Source of the DNA: Methylococcaceae bacterium
Lineage (GTDB): Bacteria; Pseudomonadota; Gammaproteobacteria; Methylococcales; Methylomonadaceae
Length of the DNA stretch: 8,588 nt
Assembly (NCBI GenBank): GCA_030699345.1
Contig: JAUYMX010000564.1
Location: 1-8,588, forward strand
Direction of reading: 5' to 3'
Shown here: positions 7,444 through 8,588 of the stretch, one piece after another
Numbering within the stretch: the stretch's first letter is position 1
How the letters are laid out: the number at the start of each line of letters is the position of its first letter
Program-made: the position numbers and the translations under genes
Notes under the pieces: generated by a model
Database searches by the model: none
Seen by the model: the letters and a program-made list of their open reading frames with translations, nothing else
What the model was told of the DNA's origin: nothing

Positions 7444-7674
7444 ATGAATATTGCAGAAACCATCTATCAACACGTCAAAATATTGCCAACCGATAAGGCG
7501 TTGGAAGTACTGCACTTTATCGAATTTTTGGAATCAAAAACCGATAAAGCTATCGAGCCGAGCGTTAATATCGAAATGCTGCAGTTTTTACAAAGTCTGC
7601 CCATCGGTCAGCGTAGCGATGTGGAAATAGATGCTGGCTTTCAGGCATTACGCGATGAATGGGATCGTCCATGA
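7444..7674 (+). CDS. DUF2281-type (VapB-like) antitoxin
   Basis: A 76-residue protein. The N-terminal half matches the DUF2281 pattern: helices containing LPTDKALEVLHFIEFLESK (about residues 14-32), that is LP followed by an EVLHFIEFL helix. Proteins of this family are usually the antitoxin partner of a PIN-domain toxin, binding it through the C-terminal tail and repressing their shared promoter through the N-terminal part; here the acidic, Trp-containing C-terminus (RDEWDRP) fits a toxin-binding tail. The stop overlaps the toxin start as ATGA, so the two are translationally coupled, antitoxin first, as usual for VapBC. The ribosome site is good, which suits the need for excess antitoxin. The gene differs clearly in composition from the AT-rich HNH-like gene before it. 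Confidence 0.85.
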   Translation: MNIAETIYQHVKILPTDKALEVLHFIEFLESKTDKAIEPSVNIEMLQFLQSLPIGQRSDVEIDAGFQALRDEWDRP

Positions 7675-8075
7675 AGTTGTTTCTGGATGCTTGCAGCATT
7701 ATTTATTTGATCGAATCTCAGCAGGAGCAGGGCCAACGGACACGCTTATTGATAAATCAGGCGTTGAAAGCTAAAACCCAACTAGTGGTATCAAGATTGT
7801 CGTTTCTGGAATGCCGGGTATTGCCGTTGAAATCCAAAAACGCTGAATTGCTGGATTGTTACGACCGCTTTTTCCGGTTGCCTAATTTAGAAATCATCGA
7901 ACTAGATGCCAACGTTATCGACACCGCAACCGAGTTACGCGCTAAACACTCATCTTCGTTACGCACGCCTGACGCCCTGCAACTTGCGTGCGCAATGACT
8001 TCCAATTGTGATCAGTTTTTAACCGGGGATAAGAAACTATCGGTTATTACCAGCATTGAAGTAGTTGTCATTTAG
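7671..8075 (+). CDS. vapC: PIN-domain ribonuclease toxin, VapC family
   Basis: A 134-residue PIN-domain protein, the usual length for VapC. VapC toxins are metal-dependent RNases that cleave tRNA or rRNA and stop translation until bound by the antitoxin. The expected acidic residues are present: Asp6 in LFLDACSIIYLIE, Glu47 in SFLECRV, Asp101 in RTPDALQLA, and Asp120 in TGDKKL. The family often has Asn or Ser after the first Asp motif; here it reads DACSI, which is common in this subgroup. ATG 7671 is chosen because it overlaps the antitoxin stop by four bases; an in-frame ATG at 7659 would add only four residues inside the antitoxin gene. All catalytic positions are intact, so the toxin is likely active. 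Target RNA cannot be read from sequence. Confidence 0.92.
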   Translation: MKLFLDACSIIYLIESQQEQGQRTRLLINQALKAKTQLVVSRLSFLECRVLPLKSKNAELLDCYDRFFRLPNLEIIELDANVIDTATELRAKHSSSLRTPDALQLACAMTSNCDQFLTGDKKLSVITSIEVVVI

Positions 8076-8270
8076 TTGGGGCAGTCCAAAGCAAGTAACC
8101 ATCAAAACCTCAGCAACACAGCCACACTGAAAAGGCCTGATGTTTAATGCCTTCAACTGTTATATTGCCTCTGGGGTTAACGTGGTTTTAGTCGATAAAA
8201 TCAACGGCACTTCGTATTAGGCTAATCAACAATAATCCCAATGCCGCGCTTTCCGGGTTGGTAATGGGGG

Positions 8271-8300
8271 GGAGTTAGCGCAATAAATTGCACTAACTCC
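8271..8300. repeat. Near-perfect 13-bp inverted repeat (hairpin)
   Basis: GGAGTTAGCGCAA (8271-8283) and TTGCACTAACTCC (8288-8300) pair over 13 positions with one mismatch around a TAAA loop. On minus-strand RNA the mismatch becomes a G-U pair, so the stem would be continuous there. It is preceded on the + strand by a run of seven G (8266-8272). There is no T tract on either side, so it is not a standard terminator. It could be an operator, a processing site or part of a repeat element. Confidence 0.7.
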
Positions 8301-8347
8301 TGTACTCCGATGAAATTCCTGTAATAGTTGCTTGGCTTTAACAATGC

Positions 8348-8377
8348 CGGGCTCAAGGCCTGCGCCTATTAAGCCCG
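8348..8377. repeat. Compound stem-loop
   Basis: CGGGCT (8348-8353) pairs with AGCCCG (8372-8377). Inside it, AGGC (8356-8359) pairs with GCCT (8364-8367) around a CTGC tetraloop. The outer stem is followed by A6 on the + strand, so on the minus strand the T tract lies before the stem rather than after it; this is not a terminator in either direction. Confidence 0.6.
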
Positions 8378-8422
8378 AAAAAATATCATCGGTATTGCAA
8401 GACCCTATATTGCCGAAAGATA

Positions 8423-8449
8423 CCTGCATACAAGCCTAGCCTGCATACA
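8423..8449. repeat. Two direct copies of CCTGCATACA, 17 bases apart
   Basis: CCTGCATACA occurs at 8423-8432 and 8440-8449. The second copy is followed by GG, making CCTGCATACAGG, which is nearly palindromic. A paired site of this kind could bind a regulator, but no promoter or gene is close enough to support that. Confidence 0.5.
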
Positions 8450-8588
8450 GGTGGTCACGGTGTTTTAAAAATCAATTAAAAATTATTTTACCGCTAGATT
8501 GGCATTGTAAGATTGCAGCGTTCCATTCCACACCGTCAGTCATCCTTTGCTTGAAGCAGCTGATGCGTTCATCGGCATTGCTGGTGCC

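Larger units (their letters stand above)
8076..8588. other. Gene-free tail of the window with structured DNA
   Basis: No convincing gene is seen. It holds two strong inverted repeats and one short direct repeat (listed separately), and a weak stem AAGGC (8132-8136) with GCCTT (8149-8153). A 67-codon minus-strand frame (8226-8429) spans both hairpins and has no recognisable motif. A second minus-strand frame is open from the window edge to a TGA at 8472-8474 (38 codons); it could be the end of a gene lying outside the window, but its sequence is not recognised. The region may be intergenic or the remains of a repeat element. Confidence 0.5.

Noticed and set aside
8226..8429. Minus-strand frame of 67 codons
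   Set aside because: It has no recognisable motif, runs through both hairpins and overlaps no conserved pattern. Its length is within chance for a gene-free stretch.
8472..8588. Minus-strand open frame from the window edge to TGA at 8472-8474
   Set aside because: Only 38 codons are visible and I do not recognise them; the opposite strand is also open here, so coding strand cannot be decided.

Overview
The window looks like an accessory (defence-island) segment of a bacterial chromosome. Codon style, moderate base composition and the VapBC-type pair suggest a proteobacterium, perhaps a gammaproteobacterium such as a methanotroph. That is a low-confidence guess, because no housekeeping or rRNA marker is present. 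All supported genes lie on the + strand.

Layout. Bases 1-59 hold at most the last codons of an upstream gene, closed by tandem stops TGA-TAA. A terminator-like hairpin with a T8 tract follows (70-107). From base 108 the sequence runs, in one open frame, into a large SNF2/RapA-type helicase gene. The first ~70 codons of that frame encode a Swt1-like HEPN segment with an RX4H motif, but no ATG, GTG or TTG precedes it; the first usable start is TTG at 321. The 5' end of the helicase gene therefore looks truncated or frameshifted. The helicase gene (to 3434) overlaps by ATGA with a ~1044-residue sacsin-type GHKL/Hsp90-like ATPase (3431-6565) that ends in a zinc-binding, HNH-like module. Thirty bases later comes an HNH-like zinc protein gene (6596-7291), split by one in-frame amber codon at 6899-6901. 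After a ~150-base spacer, where composition changes, there is a tight toxin-antitoxin pair: a DUF2281-type antitoxin (7444-7674) overlapping a PIN-domain VapC toxin (7671-8075). The last ~510 bases have no convincing gene but carry two strong hairpins and a short direct repeat.

How the genes may work together. Helicase and ATPase are translationally coupled and should act as one system: a DNA-translocating SNF2 motor carrying a HEPN domain (often RNase) beside a sacsin-like ATPase. The HNH-like protein is a possible nuclease effector, but in this copy it is broken or read through. The combination resembles anti-phage defence modules, but it matches no named system I can assign with confidence. 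Both ends of the module look damaged (no proper start for the helicase, amber stop in the HNH gene), so this copy may be decaying, phase-variable or miscalled at single bases.
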